NCBI GenBank assembly: GCA_039636795.1
Contig: CP143430.1
Location: forward strand, 2,418,001-2,482,000
DNA length: 64,000 nucleotides
Source: Micrococcaceae bacterium Sec5.1
GTDB taxonomy: Bacteria > Actinomycetota > Actinomycetes > Actinomycetales > Micrococcaceae
Reading direction: 5' to 3'
Positions 35,850 through 44,756 of this stretch are shown piece after piece. The position numbers were made by a program, and so were the translations under genes. Each line of letters begins with the position of its first letter. Position 1 is the first letter of the stretch. Below the pieces are notes generated by a model. That model searched no databases, was not told the DNA's origin, and worked only from the letters and a program-made list of their open reading frames with translations.

Positions 35850-35863
35850 TGACTACGTATTCA
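35850..35863. promoter_or_regulatory. Weak LacI-type operator copy, upstream of SBP
   Basis: TGACTACGTATTCA followed by TA resembles TGGTATCGTATTCATA with four changes. It lies about 100 bp before the binding-protein start. Marginal by itself but in the expected place. Confidence 0.35.
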
Positions 35864-35961
35864 TATGTGGGACCCCGAGCCATGGTCCCTAGTCCCAGAC
35901 TGGAACAAGATTGGTGACGCGTGCTCGTTGCACGTGGCGCCGTTGATCAAGGAGAAGAAGC

Positions 35962-37059
35962 ATGATCAGACACATTCTGAGGGGCAGCACGGCGCGAGTT
36001 CTAGCGGCGTCCATCACCCTCGTGTTGGGCGTGACGTTGTCCGCGTGTGGACCTGATAACGCCCACTCGGCAGGTGACAAGTCGGCAGGAGGGGGCGCGC
36101 TGCCGAAGATCCGTGTTGCCACGGCGGGAAAGGTTCCAGCATATGCGGAAGTTGTGTGGGGGATCGAGAGCGGTATCTTTAAAAAGCACGGAGTCGACGT
36201 TGAGATGACTCCACCCGCCTTCGGCCCAGATGTAGCCAACCTAATCATCAACGGCAATGCTGAAATTGGTGTCAGTAACGCAACGCTCGTAGCCAGTGCT
36301 CGCGACGCAGGGCGGCCTTTGGTGGCGATTGCGACATCCGCGACCCCCTACCGTATCCAGCTGGTATTCACGAACGAAACAGACCAGAAGCTGCGCGGTC
36401 AAGGACTTTCAGAGTCGTCGAAAATGAGCGATCTCCTCCACGCACTCAGCGGCATGACTCTTGGCACATACTCCGCCGGTTCTTCGGTCACGGGCACGTT
36501 CCGGTACTTGTTATCTGAATCTGGGATCAATCCTGAAAAGGACAACATCAAACTCCAGCCCATGCCGGACAACGCGGCGCAGATCGCTGCAGTTGCCAAC
36601 AAAAGAGTGGATGGGGTGGTGACTGCACTGGGAGGCTCGGCCGCTGCGATTGCGAGCCAAAAATCCGGTGTCCTCTGGGACTTGTCAAAGATGTCGGGTA
36701 ACGAGACGCTTTTGAAAGTTTCGAATGCCAGTCTCCTCACCTCCGAGTCGGTCGTCGGAAAAAGTCCTGAGGCACTGCAATCCTTCCTGGACGGATACCG
36801 GGAGACACAGAAGTCGCTCCGTGCCGGGCTATCGGCGGAGGATGCCGCGCGCCTCAAGAAGCTGCTCGGCCCGGACATGGATCAAGGGATCTACGACCAG
36901 ACAATGGCTGACGTAGTGCACGGCTTTTCGGATGACTACGTTACGTCTGAGGCCCAATGGGATGCCTTGGTCAAGATATCCGAGATACTCAAGGGCGGCC
37001 CAATATCTGTCCCGTACGATAAGGCCATCGACAACCGTTTCGCCATGAAGGTCAAATAG
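35962..37059 (+). CDS. ABC substrate-binding lipoprotein, NitT/TauT (SsuA-like)
   Basis: 365 residues. Lipoprotein signal peptide: Arg-rich start, hydrophobic core, lipobox LSAC with Cys29. The mature domain has the SsuA/ThiY shape: KIRVATAGKVPAYAEVVWGIESGIFKKHGVDVEM, then INGNAEIGVSNATLVASARD and a second lobe with GTYSAGSSVTGTFRYLLSESG. It binds the imported ligand outside the membrane. A strong AAGGAGAAGAAG site precedes the ATG. It is separated from the permease by about 415 bp and may have its own promoter. Confidence 0.9.
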   Translation: MIRHILRGSTARVLAASITLVLGVTLSACGPDNAHSAGDKSAGGGALPKIRVATAGKVPAYAEVVWGIESGIFKKHGVDVEMTPPAFGPDVANLIINGNAEIGVSNATLVASARDAGRPLVAIATSATPYRIQLVFTNETDQKLRGQGLSESSKMSDLLHALSGMTLGTYSAGSSVTGTFRYLLSESGINPEKDNIKLQPMPDNAAQIAAVANKRVDGVVTALGGSAAAIASQKSGVLWDLSKMSGNETLLKVSNASLLTSESVVGKSPEALQSFLDGYRETQKSLRAGLSAEDAARLKKLLGPDMDQGIYDQTMADVVHGFSDDYVTSEAQWDALVKISEILKGGPISVPYDKAIDNRFAMKVK

Positions 37060-37156
37060 TCGCACCTAGTCCACAGCAGCGTGGGCACGCTGAATTGAAA
37101 CTGAATCGAGTTGGATGAGCGCGCCCGCGCTCTGCCTGGATGGCCCGTTTGCTCAT

Positions 37157-37170
37157 CGTCATCGTATTCA
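37157..37170. promoter_or_regulatory. LacI-type operator copy, upstream of epimerase-like gene
   Basis: CGTCATCGTATTCA keeps the right half ATCGTATTCA exactly. It lies about 210 bp upstream of the GTG at 37377. The rest of 37060-37376 shows no gene. Confidence 0.4.
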
Positions 37171-37376
37171 AGAAAGGGTTGCGTCTGGTCTTCGGCATGG
37201 AGGCTCACTCAATCCATCGGCGTATGGGCACAATATCGAGCCGACCCCAGGCGAGGCGACCGTTTATGGGCGGGGCAAACGGCCTGGCCGGCTGGACTAA
37301 GAGGTTGAACTGGAAGCGCAGGATTGAAGGGGTGCTACAGAGCAGCATTTCCCGCATACAACAAGGGAGTCTTCAG

Positions 37377-38339
37377 GTGACGGACAGTATTCTCGTTACG
37401 GGTGGCACAGGGCAGATTGGTGCGGAAGTCGTACGACAGCTTGTAGGACTAGGCCATCGGGTGGTCGTGCTGGACTTCAAAGTCAACACGGCGAATATTG
37501 CGGATGTCATCGACGGCGTTTTGGTAGTGGAGGGTGACATTACTGATCTGTCCTTCATGATGAAACTCGCTCGACGCGAGAATGTCACTCGAGTGCTGCA
37601 TCTGGCCGCGTACCTAGCGGTTGAGTCCAATGCGAATCCGATGCGTACAATCCATGTGAATATCCTTGGTTCGGGAAATGTTTTGGATACAGCTGTGGCC
37701 CTCAACATGGAGCGTGTTTGCTACGCCAGTACAGTCTCCGTCCTGGGGCCGCAGGGGATGTATGGAGACTCGCTGGCAACTGAGAATTCACCCACGTCAC
37801 CGATGCGTCTCTACGGCGCCAGCAAGAGAACCGTTGAAGTCACCGCTGACGCCTATAAGGATCTCTTCGGCCTGGATGTAGTAGGTATCCGACCTGTTCT
37901 CGCATACGGGATGGGCCGCTACACAGGTGGCATGGGGGGCTTCAACTCAATGATCCGTGATGTGGCACTCGGCCGCCCCGCGGTATTGAAGCAGACCAAA
38001 AATTTGTCGACTCGGATCCAGCTGATCTACAACGCTGACATGGCCCGTGCCTTTGTGGCGGCTTTGGTCGGCCCCTCCACACCGCTGTCGCTCTACAACG
38101 CCCCCGTAGTGGAGACGATCACCTGGCATGATGTGATTCACACACTTCAAGATTTGGTTCCTGGTGCGGATATCTCTCACGAATCCACTTCCGGAGATTG
38201 GGATACGGCGCTCATCGACGGCGGTGCGGCCCAACGCGATCTGGGCGTGATACCCCAGTTCGATTTCCGCGCCGGCGCAGCAGAGATGATTTCGCTATTC
38301 CGCGAACAGGAATCGGACACCTCCCCTAGCTTGACATGA
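37377..38339 (+). CDS. NAD-dependent epimerase/dehydratase family protein
   Basis: 320 residues, extended SDR. ILVTGGTGQIGAEVV at the N-terminus, VLHLAAYLAVESNANP, YASTVSVLG and the catalytic pair in YGASKRTVE. The GTG start has GGGAGT about 7 bp upstream; the open frame continues further up without a site. Such proteins act on nucleotide sugars or, like 3-beta-HSD-type members, on terpenoid or steroid alcohols; the latter fits the context. It probably forms a unit with the SDR downstream. Confidence 0.85.
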   Translation: MTDSILVTGGTGQIGAEVVRQLVGLGHRVVVLDFKVNTANIADVIDGVLVVEGDITDLSFMMKLARRENVTRVLHLAAYLAVESNANPMRTIHVNILGSGNVLDTAVALNMERVCYASTVSVLGPQGMYGDSLATENSPTSPMRLYGASKRTVEVTADAYKDLFGLDVVGIRPVLAYGMGRYTGGMGGFNSMIRDVALGRPAVLKQTKNLSTRIQLIYNADMARAFVAALVGPSTPLSLYNAPVVETITWHDVIHTLQDLVPGADISHESTSGDWDTALIDGGAAQRDLGVIPQFDFRAGAAEMISLFREQESDTSPSLT

Positions 38340-38406
38340 ACTGCGCACGGGAGTCTGTCGCAGATGCCGAACAGATGTGATTGATAATAAAAGTCGAAGG
38401 AGAATC

Positions 38407-39159
38407 GTGGAACTGAAAGACACAACAGTGCTGGTGACGGGAGCTGCATCCGGACTGGGTGCGGCAACTGTCGATGCCCTCATCGCGAGAGGCGCCGCCG
38501 TGGTGGGCATCGATCTGCCTTCCTCTATCGAACAGGCTTCCAGCAAGAATGGACTGACATACGTAGCCGCGGATGTAACAAACGAGGATGAGGTGAGAGC
38601 GGCGCTCGATGCAGTCGGAAATGGCGTTCTGCGCCTTGCTGTCAATTGCGCGGGGATCGGGCCGGCTCGTCGGATCCTGTCATCCAAAGGCACCCACGAT
38701 CTGGCGACATTTCAGCGAACAATCAATATCAACCTCGTTGGCACGTTCAATGTGATGCGCCTCGCGGCCGAGAAAATGTGCGAAAAGTCTGCGGATGAAA
38801 ATGGCCAGCGTGGCCTCATCGTCAACACCGCGTCCGTTGCGGCGTTCGAAGGTCAAATCGGACAGATCGCATACTCAGCATCCAAGGGCGGAGTGGCCGC
38901 GATGACGATCGTGGCGGCTCGAGACCTTGCACGATCGGGAATCCGGGTGAACACGATAGCCCCCGGAATAGTAGACACTCCGATGCTGGCTACCGTGGCT
39001 GACGAGTACAGGGCGCGGCTGGCCGCGGGAGTTCCGTTCCCCGGGCGGCTCGCGCGACCTGACGAGTTTGCGCAACTCGTCATGATGCTCGCCGAGCACG
39101 ACTACATCAACGGCGAAACGGTGCGCATGGACGGAGCACTCCGCATGGCGCCTCAGTAG
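38407..39159 (+). CDS. SDR, 3-hydroxyacyl-CoA dehydrogenase type 2-like
   Basis: 250 residues. VLVTGAASGLGAATVDALIARGA, AVNCAGIG, the Asn in NINLVGTFNVMRLAAEKM, NTASVAAFEGQIGQIAYSASKGG and APGIVDTPML match the HSD17B10/HadH2 class that oxidises (branched) 3-hydroxyacyl-CoA or hydroxysteroids with NAD+. GTG start with AAGGAGAA upstream. It would supply the dehydrogenation step before thiolysis. Confidence 0.88.
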   Translation: MELKDTTVLVTGAASGLGAATVDALIARGAAVVGIDLPSSIEQASSKNGLTYVAADVTNEDEVRAALDAVGNGVLRLAVNCAGIGPARRILSSKGTHDLATFQRTININLVGTFNVMRLAAEKMCEKSADENGQRGLIVNTASVAAFEGQIGQIAYSASKGGVAAMTIVAARDLARSGIRVNTIAPGIVDTPMLATVADEYRARLAAGVPFPGRLARPDEFAQLVMMLAEHDYINGETVRMDGALRMAPQ

Positions 39160-39299
39160 CCGTCAGCGCTGCAGCAATTTGGGTTTCTGTCTTCTCTGTA
39201 CCCGAAATGGGACATCGCGATGAACGCTGTAGATCGCGTCGCGTTGTCTGTGGTCAGCGCAGTCCCACAGACTAGACTTGGGCGGCGGGCGGCCATTCC

Positions 39300-39640
39300 C
39301 AGTAAGCCGCCCAATCGGCAGGGAGACTTGTGCCATACCCGGCTCCCTGACCTGGGACCAAGGCGCGGAAATGGCCGCCCGCAAATCCTTCACCATAGCT
39401 CAATGTAGTAATTCTCAATCAGCGATCGAGTCATTGACGGGCCAATACTTTCGCCAAGGAACCATCCTGTCCCTCTGTCGTTGGGAAAGGACGTGCTGGC
39501 ACTGTTATCGACAGGTCCAACCGGAATTGGAGCTGATCGAAGGGGACCTGGTGTTTCATTTGAACCGCGTTGCCAAGGGCTGGCTGGGTCGCAGAAGTGC
39601 TCGTCCATACCTATAAACGCGGAGATATCCGCCGGTCGTG
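39300..39640. pseudogene. IS30-family transposase relic, rearranged
   Basis: On the plus strand about 39340-39410 reads SLTWDQGAEMAARKSFTI, the IS30 catalytic-Asp region, and about 39440 gives GQYFRQGT (IS30 RQYFPKGTDL). On the minus strand about 39550-39610 reads EHFCDPASPWQRGSNE (IS30 DPHSPWQRGTNEN). The pieces are out of order and opposed, so the copy is broken and partly inverted. 39160-39300 and 39640-39861 show no other clear gene. Confidence 0.5.
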
Positions 39641-39861
39641 AGGTCTGTTGGGCCACTGATCTGAGCGCCGGAGGCACGGATGCGTTCGATCGGCAGCCCT
39701 CCCCGGTGCCGATCAGATCAGCGTGGACCTGCGGCTTCCCGCCGCCCGACCGCCCGACCAATCTGATCTGCAACCGCACCCGGTCGAACAAGAAGCTTCG
39801 CACCACCTTGCTGGAATACTTCCTGCGCTTTGACATGTAATTTCGGTGGGGCGGAAGGTCG

Positions 39862-41103
39862 CTAGGTGGTTTGGTGGAGGGGCTCGATGGTGACCTGGTA
39901 GCCGAGGGACTCGAGTTGCTGTAGCGCGCGGGCCTTTGCCCTGCCTGGGCTGTGCCGGGTGAAGTAGTCCGCTCCGGGGTCTTTGTAGAGTTCGCCGGTG
40001 GTGAGCATGTGCCAGGCGGCGGTGAGCATGGAGTGTCCGACGGCGACGAGGGCTTTCATGGGTCCGCGTCGGGCGAGGATGCGCCGGTACTGGGCGGAGA
40101 AGTATGTGTTGTGTGAGCGCACTGCGGCGAAGGCTGCCATGCCCAGGGCGCCTTTGAGATATTTGTTGCCTGGTCTGGTTTTGGTGGATTTGACGCGGCC
40201 GGCGGATTCGTTGGCGCCAGGGGAGGTCCCGGCCCAGGAGGCCAGTTGTTCGGCGGTGGGGAACACGGTCATGTCCGCGCCGGTTTCGGCAATGAAGACC
40301 TCGGCGACGCTTTTGTTGAATCCCGGGATGCTGATCAGGAGTTCCCGGGCGTTGCAAAAGGCTTCCATCGCCGCCTCGATCCTGGCGCTGAGGTCCTCGA
40401 TATCGGAGGTGCGCGCGTCGATCCTGCGCAGATAGAGGGCTGCCATGTAGCGGTGGTGGTCCCTGAACCGGCCATTGAGCGCTTCGGTAAGTTTCGGGAT
40501 CTTGTGGCGCAGCTTCCGTTCGGCCAGCTGCGCCAGCACGGTCGGATCGTCCTGACCATCGATAAGGGCTTGGAGCATCAATCGTCCCGAAACGCAGTTG
40601 ATGTTCGAAGCCACCGACGAAAGCTTGATGCAGGCATCCTCAAGGAGTTTCTCCAAGCGTTGAATCTCGCGGGTCCGTTCGCGGGTGATGATGGTCCGCG
40701 CACGGGTCAGGTCCCGCAGTTCACGCACCGGCGGCGGCACAAATGATGCCCTCACGAGCCCGTCGGCTCTCAGATCCGCCAACCATGCCGCGTCCGAAAC
40801 ATCCGTTTCGCGCCCTGGCATGTTGCGGGCATTACGGGCGTTGACCAGAATCACCTCCAGCCCGTCGTCTTCAAGCAGGTAATAGAACGGGCGCCAGTAA
40901 TCGCTGGTGGCTTCCATCACCACCACGCTCACGCGCTCATTCAGCAGATAATCGCGCAACTCCAGAATCCGGAACGTCACCGCAGCCCACGTCGTGACCG
41001 TGGTTCTCGTGGCATTGCTCGCGGAACCCTGAACCCTAAGGCAGACCTTCGCGTCCTTCTTCGACACATCGATTCCCGCGCAGCGGGGGTGGATGACTTC
41101 CAC
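39862..41103 (-). CDS. IS110-family transposase
   Basis: 413 residues, full length. N-terminal RuvC-like DEDD domain: CAGIDVSKKDAKV (first Asp), VVMEATSDYWRPFYYLLE (Glu), ARNMPGRETDVSDAAWLADL (Asp pair). The C-terminal Transposase_20 domain has LLISIPGFNKSVAEVFIAETG, SWAGTSPGANESAGRVKS and the conserved Ser. It is the only apparently intact transposase in the window. IS110 elements transpose with a structured guide (bridge) RNA encoded in a noncoding end. Confidence 0.93.
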   Translation of the reverse strand: MEVIHPRCAGIDVSKKDAKVCLRVQGSASNATRTTVTTWAAVTFRILELRDYLLNERVSVVVMEATSDYWRPFYYLLEDDGLEVILVNARNARNMPGRETDVSDAAWLADLRADGLVRASFVPPPVRELRDLTRARTIITRERTREIQRLEKLLEDACIKLSSVASNINCVSGRLMLQALIDGQDDPTVLAQLAERKLRHKIPKLTEALNGRFRDHHRYMAALYLRRIDARTSDIEDLSARIEAAMEAFCNARELLISIPGFNKSVAEVFIAETGADMTVFPTAEQLASWAGTSPGANESAGRVKSTKTRPGNKYLKGALGMAAFAAVRSHNTYFSAQYRRILARRGPMKALVAVGHSMLTAAWHMLTTGELYKDPGADYFTRHSPGRAKARALQQLESLGYQVTIEPLHQTT

Positions 41104-41400
41104 GCCCGATCACCTTCCTTGAACCGTTCTGTTGGGCAGGAAATGTCTGTGTTCCGGGGAGGGCGGATTCAAGAACAAGTTTGACATTCGTGCTCACCGG
41201 CAACAGTCCACGGTCCCGCGGACAAAAGCTGTGCCCTTCACCACCAGATTGAGCCACAGGCTCACAGGCACCACTAAACGGACGGGGTCAACCGAAACAC
41301 ACTCCTCAGTCTGCTCCGCCCAACCATCACCACGCCAGAGGCTCCCCGCGCACATATTTCCGTACCCACGGCGCGGCGAAGCCCCTGCATGATTGAGCGC
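41104..41400. ncRNA. Candidate IS110 bridge-RNA region
   Basis: About 300 bp of noncoding sequence directly upstream of the IS110 transposase start, where IS110-group elements encode their bridge RNA. Short self-complementary segments occur (for example GAGCCACAGGCTC near 41254-41266). I could not fold it, and the exact element ends are unknown, so this is positional inference only. Confidence 0.3.
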
Positions 41401-41599
41401 GCGTTTGACTACTCAAAGAAGGCGCCCCTGCTCCTCTTCAGCGGCTGCCAGAGCACTGAGGGCATACGGCGGGCAGGACCGACCCGGCTCGCCGGCTGAC
41501 TGAGGAATGAGGCTGCCGGAACAGTGCCAAGATGGCTGAGACGGCACTGATAGGCGCGAACTTCCAGCACACTGTCCTGCCTATCCAGCCCACATGCGC

Positions 41600-42125
41600 T
41601 GCCCTGGTTGTCCGGCTGGCCGAGCATTCAGTACGCTCGATGCCGAGGTGCCGCAACCTGGGCGGTCCGACCTAGTCGATCGGCTCGCCAGCATTGCGGG
41701 CCTCGCCCCTGTCCAGCGTGATTCCGGATGAATCAGCGGGGAACCTTCACCGGCCATGTCGGTTCAACCGCAGGCTTCCTGCGGACCTGTTAACTAGGCC
41801 GCCCTCTCCAGCCTCAAGAACAGCCCGGCCTCAAGAATATCTATAAAGACCGGCAGCGCCGAGAAGGAAAGTCCCGTAAACAGGCTCTCATCGCCCTCAC
41901 AAGAGGCCGTATCAACATCCTCTGCCGACCGTGGATGCCAAGAAGAGCAGTGATGGACAAGTCCGATGCCCTGGAGGCCCACCGGATCGCCACAGCCGTT
42001 CTGCCCGTGTCGGTGGACAACCTGGGCCGGGCACGCCTTCATGACGGGGTCCGCCAGGCCGCGCCGTTCCTGGAGGAGACGGGGTTCAGTCCGACCTACG
42101 CTGCGAAGTGCCTCGCCGCGTAGGT
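41600..42125 (+). pseudogene. IS110-family relic, scrambled
   Basis: The plus-strand frame gives RLASIAGLAPVQRDSG (C-terminal domain of another IS110 subgroup), then YKDRQRREGKSRKQALIALT near 41845-41905. This is followed by an N-terminal-domain piece DKSDALEAHRIATAVLPV near 41957-42010. C-terminal sequence before N-terminal sequence means two truncated copies or a rearranged one. 41400-41600 shows nothing else. Confidence 0.55.
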
Positions 42126-42189
42126 CGTGCGAAGGCAGGGGGCATAACGAAGCAGCATTTGCCTCGATGACCCGGGTAAATCCGATCCC

Positions 42190-42440
42190 CACGTCCTCCG
42201 GGAACAGTGTCCGGCACGGGCCCGAACCGTGGGGACCGATCTTTGAATAGTGCGTTGCCCATGGTCGCCATCGTCAGGATGATTTATGACAGCGAAACGC
42301 GCCAGTACGTGGAGAAGCGATGCGCCGAGGGTTGTGCGGACAACGAAATTAGTTGCTGCATCAATTGGCACGTCGCATCTACAGCACGCTCAACGGGTAT
42401 CTGGCGGAAGAGACGTGGACGAAGCTGGATCGGGTGCGAA
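42190..42440 (+). pseudogene. IS110-family C-terminal fragment
   Basis: The frame reads LNSALPMVAIVRMIYDSETR followed by QYVEKRCAEG, then, shifted, RRIYSTLN. This matches the end of IS110-type transposases (ALHMVAIVRM...TRxYVEKRxAEG...ARxIYR). A third IS110-type remnant, unrelated in sequence to the intact copy. Confidence 0.55.
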
Positions 42441-42481
42441 TACCGAAGCAATGTCATCCCATCTGGTCTGCCCTGTGGGGC

Positions 42482-43627
42482 TTAGGGCGACCCGGGCAGT
42501 GCACCTGGCATGTTAAGGAGGTTCGCGACAGTTGAGTAGTGCATGTCTGCGGTACATTCACCGATAAGGAGTCCGGCCGCGTCACGCAGGTAGATCTCGA
42601 TGCCTTCTGATCGCTGGTAGCCGCGTCCGCCGTGAAGAGTCATACATGTGGTCGCGACTTCGACGGCCATTTCGGTTAGGAAGGGCTTCAGGAGGTGATC
42701 CAGCACGGCGTCGCCTTGGCCGACGTCGACGAGTTGTGTTGCATCATAAAGCATCGATCGTCCTGCTTCGATGTTCTGTTTCATGCGCACGAGCTTGTGC
42801 TGAAGAGCCTGCATCGACGCAAGTGGCTCGTTGCGGACCGTGCGCTCACGCAGGAAGGCGTCTGTCTTTTCCCATACTCCCTCAGCAATTCCCAGTGCCA
42901 TTGCTGAGATGGGGTGCGTTGATACTTTGCTTGCGCCGGTGACGTCGACGAGTTGGCGGTCTTTCACGAGCTCGCTCAGGTCGCGGACATACTCCGCAGG
43001 TATCCGTACGTCGGTCAGTTCGAAGCGGCCCCAGGGTGCACCAACGCCCATCTTCGGCATCGGGCTGACCTTCACACCGGGCGTATCGGCGGGTATCCAG
43101 AACAGGTGCATGTCGCCGTTGACCAGTCCCGAGACGCCCACCACGTCGGCGAAGGTTCCCTGTCCCGCGAAATGGCGTACGCAGTTGAGCACGAACTCAT
43201 CTCCCTCGCGCCGCGCGATGTCGGGGTGTTCAGCGTAGTTCGCATAGCCAACCGGATCGGTGGAGGCGAAAGACACCGTTGTCTCACCGGATAGTGCACT
43301 CTGGGCCCAGCGGTCGGCTACGGCCGGAGTTTTGACCATATTCACCGGAATGTTCATCTGCATCATGGCGCTCATGGCCACCGCAGGACATTCACGCGAG
43401 AGTTCCTCCATGACGATGACTATCGCCATGACGCCCATCTCGTCGCCGCCGAGCGACTTCGGTGCAAAAGTGCGCAAGATGCCGGCCTCGCCCATGAGCC
43501 GGTTCATCTCCTTGAGGAACGGAGGGTTCTCGTAAGCTTCCAGCCTCCGGGGCCCGACGGTTTCTCGGGCAAAGGTTCGTACCTTCTCGCGGAGCGCGAG
43601 TTGGTCTTCGGTCAGAATTCTGGACAT
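42482..43627 (-). CDS. Acyl-CoA dehydrogenase family protein
   Basis: 381 residues. EDQLALREKVRTFARETV, APKSLGGDEMG, FASTDPVGYAN (usually ITEPxAGSD; degenerate here) and C-terminal GGRGYQRSEGIEIYLRDAAGLLIGECTADMH. The catalytic Glu falls in IGECT at the MCAD-like position, with Cys in place of the usual Gly after it. It would introduce an alpha,beta double bond in an acyl-CoA using FAD and ETF. Start set at the ATG giving MSRILTEDQ. Probably one unit with the SnoaL-like gene upstream. Confidence 0.85.
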   Translation of the reverse strand: MSRILTEDQLALREKVRTFARETVGPRRLEAYENPPFLKEMNRLMGEAGILRTFAPKSLGGDEMGVMAIVIVMEELSRECPAVAMSAMMQMNIPVNMVKTPAVADRWAQSALSGETTVSFASTDPVGYANYAEHPDIARREGDEFVLNCVRHFAGQGTFADVVGVSGLVNGDMHLFWIPADTPGVKVSPMPKMGVGAPWGRFELTDVRIPAEYVRDLSELVKDRQLVDVTGASKVSTHPISAMALGIAEGVWEKTDAFLRERTVRNEPLASMQALQHKLVRMKQNIEAGRSMLYDATQLVDVGQGDAVLDHLLKPFLTEMAVEVATTCMTLHGGRGYQRSEGIEIYLRDAAGLLIGECTADMHYSTVANLLNMPGALPGSP

Positions 43628-43719
43628 GTGACTTGATTCCCTACTTGGTAATGTCAAACTTGCTGTCGGTGCTCGACGCCGTGCCGAGATACACCATCAC
43701 GTCACGACGAAGTTCAGCT

Positions 43720-44250
43720 CTAGACGCACTCGACGCGCTGACGCTCTAGCCTGAAGGTCTTGATATACCAATTACCGTCTTCCAAGCGGATGTAGGTCTC
43801 GTGGTATGCGCCGAAATTATGCATGTACTTCACCGGTCGGCCAGCCGGAAACCAGTGGTGGCTTTCGAACCGGAACCTCGCCGTGGCGGTCATATCCGAG
43901 GTCAGTACGATGTAGGGGTCCAACACATGGTGCACCATTACGTGGTCGGCCGGGACGCCGATGTGCTCCGAGTAAATAGCGTCACGGCCGATGAGCGGCC
44001 ACTCGACCTTAGAAGCAGATTGCTTGAAATAGTCAGAAATCGCGCTGGAAACAGGTTCTTTGGTGAACGGTTGGAGCGGACCCGGGAAGTCGCTTTCATC
44101 GAATACGGCATCGGGAGCGAATACCGAGGCAAAGTCATCCCACTTGTGTCGGTCAGCGCTGTATGCATACTTACTCTTGACTTGTTTGATCTGCTCAATG
44201 GCAAACAGTTGATCGGCGATGCTCATGGCGAGCTGGGTGGATGCTGACAT
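43720..44250 (-). CDS. SnoaL-like (NTF2-fold) protein
   Basis: 176 residues. AIEQIKQVKSKYAYSADRHKWDDFASVFAPDAVFDE is the usual N-terminal helix and cone of the SnoaL_4 group, and HMVHHVLDP-type strands follow (VMVHHVLDPYIVLTSDMTATARFRFE). Members act as cyclases, epoxide hydrolases or hydratases, or non-catalytic ligand binders. AAGGGGAAAG precedes the ATG. Two operator-like sites (44371, 44495) lie upstream. Confidence 0.82.
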   Translation of the reverse strand: MSASTQLAMSIADQLFAIEQIKQVKSKYAYSADRHKWDDFASVFAPDAVFDESDFPGPLQPFTKEPVSSAISDYFKQSASKVEWPLIGRDAIYSEHIGVPADHVMVHHVLDPYIVLTSDMTATARFRFESHHWFPAGRPVKYMHNFGAYHETYIRLEDGNWYIKTFRLERQRVECV

Positions 44251-44370
44251 TCTTTCCCCTTCGAAGTTGCACAGCGGCCTGGAGGAGTTGTCCCCACTGT
44301 CCTGTGGGCTTCTTTCTATCAGCGCCTTCAGCTTCGGTCAAGCCAACTTTGAAATCGGATGCAACGAAAG

Positions 44371-44384
44371 TGGAATCGAATCCA
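44371..44384. promoter_or_regulatory. LacI-type operator copy
   Basis: TGGAATCGAATCCA: both TGG and CCA ends and the central CG are present. It lies about 120 bp upstream of the SnoaL-like gene and in the region leading to the F420-reductase-like gene in the other direction. Confidence 0.5.
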
Positions 44385-44494
44385 TCATCAGGTTGGGACG
44401 GGCCAGGGGAGGTGGGTTCGAAAACTGGCAACCGCCGACTTGGGGCAGCGGTAGGCGATGCAGAAGTGCATTCAAGTTTTTTCAGCCGCTGTTG

Positions 44495-44508
44495 TGGTAT
44501 CGTATTCA
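44495..44508. promoter_or_regulatory. LacI-type operator copy (attached to LLM relic)
   Basis: TGGTATCGTATTCA, identical to the copy heading both LLM duplicates, and followed by a degenerate version of the same leader and gene start. Confidence 0.6.
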
Positions 44509-44532
44509 AGACGTACATGCAAGGTCCCGGCA

Positions 44533-44645
44533 GTGTCTTGTCAACGAGGGCGGAAGCGAAATTGATCGCGCCATCGGCAGGCCGTTGATGTTGGGTGGGC
44601 AGATGGTCGATGCCGGTTTTGAACGATGAGAATCGTTTGAAGTGT
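44533..44645 (+). pseudogene. 5' relic of a third RutA-like LLM copy
   Basis: GTCTTGTCAACGAGGGCGGA and later CCGGTTTTGAACGATGAGAA parallel GTCTTGTCAGCAAGGACGGA and CCGGTTTTGAATGATGAGAA in the intact LLM genes at 24.3 and 46.4 kb. About 110 bp match with scattered changes; then the sequence breaks off at the next gene. Diverged more than the two intact copies, so it is the older event. Confidence 0.65.
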
Positions 44646-44756
44646 TCCAGCTTTTGTGGGCAGGGCAGTTAGCGAACTGCCCGTCCCGGGACCTTGACCA
44701 CAGGAATCACTAGAAGCGGGAAACGATCTCGCCTGACGTATCTAGCGGAGGCAGTT

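Noticed and set aside
39862..41103. IS1111-type assignment with downstream guide RNA
   Set aside because: The transposase shows no clear IS1111-specific features or subterminal inverted repeats that I could see, so the upstream side was preferred for the RNA.
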